This document shows, piece after piece, positions 5,456 through 5,457 of a stretch of 5,457 bases of DNA. The position numbers were made by a program, and so were the translations under genes. This stretch comes from Actinomycetes bacterium (GTDB lineage: Bacteria; Actinomycetota; Acidimicrobiia; Acidimicrobiales; Palsa-688). The stretch is from NCBI GenBank assembly GCA_021816565.1, contig JAKAXN010000323.1, forward strand, positions 1 through 5,457, read 5' to 3'. Below the pieces are notes generated by a model that had not been told where the DNA came from, searched no databases, and saw only the letters and a program-made list of their open reading frames with translations. Every line of letters starts with the position of its first letter. Position 1 is the first letter of the stretch.

Positions 5456-5457
5456 GA

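Overview
The window is very GC-rich, and in the reading frames I accept as genes nearly every third codon position is G or C. Almost all of it is coding. A RegX3-type response regulator, an F420-type luciferase-like oxidoreductase, a cyclic-nucleotide-binding/GNAT lysine acetyltransferase of the mycobacterial Pat/KATmt type, and a membrane-anchored HtrA-like protease with a Gly/Pro-rich cytoplasmic tail together point to an actinobacterium (Actinomycetota). I cannot place it below phylum with confidence; an uncultured or Acidimicrobiia-like lineage is only a guess.

Layout: (1) Plus strand, 2-2233: the 3' part of a membrane-anchored trypsin-like serine protease with a C-terminal PDZ domain, followed 9 nt later and in the same reading frame by a cyclic-nucleotide-regulated protein acetyltransferase. 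(2) Minus strand, 4230 down to 2213: an LLM-class oxidoreductase (MSMEG_2256-like family) whose stop overlaps the start of an unusual crotonase-family protein. The crotonase keeps both catalytic glutamates but carries the typical C-terminal crotonase helices at its N-terminus. (3) Plus strand, 4265-4714: an NTF2/SnoaL-like protein transcribed divergently from the oxidoreductase across only 34 bp. (4) Minus strand, 5424 down to 4711: a RegX3-like OmpR/PhoB-family response regulator. A possible last few codons of an upstream sensor kinase lie at the right edge.

Likely joint roles: the oxidoreductase, crotonase and NTF2-like protein form a small gene neighbourhood that looks catabolic (oxidation plus CoA-ester hydration of an unknown substrate). 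The protease and acetyltransferase form a second, envelope-stress/cAMP-linked pair. The response regulator probably belongs to a phosphate-type two-component system extending beyond the window. Both convergent gene pairs overlap at their 3' ends (21 nt and 4 nt), so there is no room for terminators between them.

The points most worth a second look are the rearranged (possibly circularly permuted) crotonase, and the 34-bp divergent promoter. There, two -10-like boxes flank a small dyad and sit 6-7 nt from each start codon, which suggests leaderless mRNAs in both directions. No RNA gene, insertion sequence, CRISPR array or integrated element is visible.
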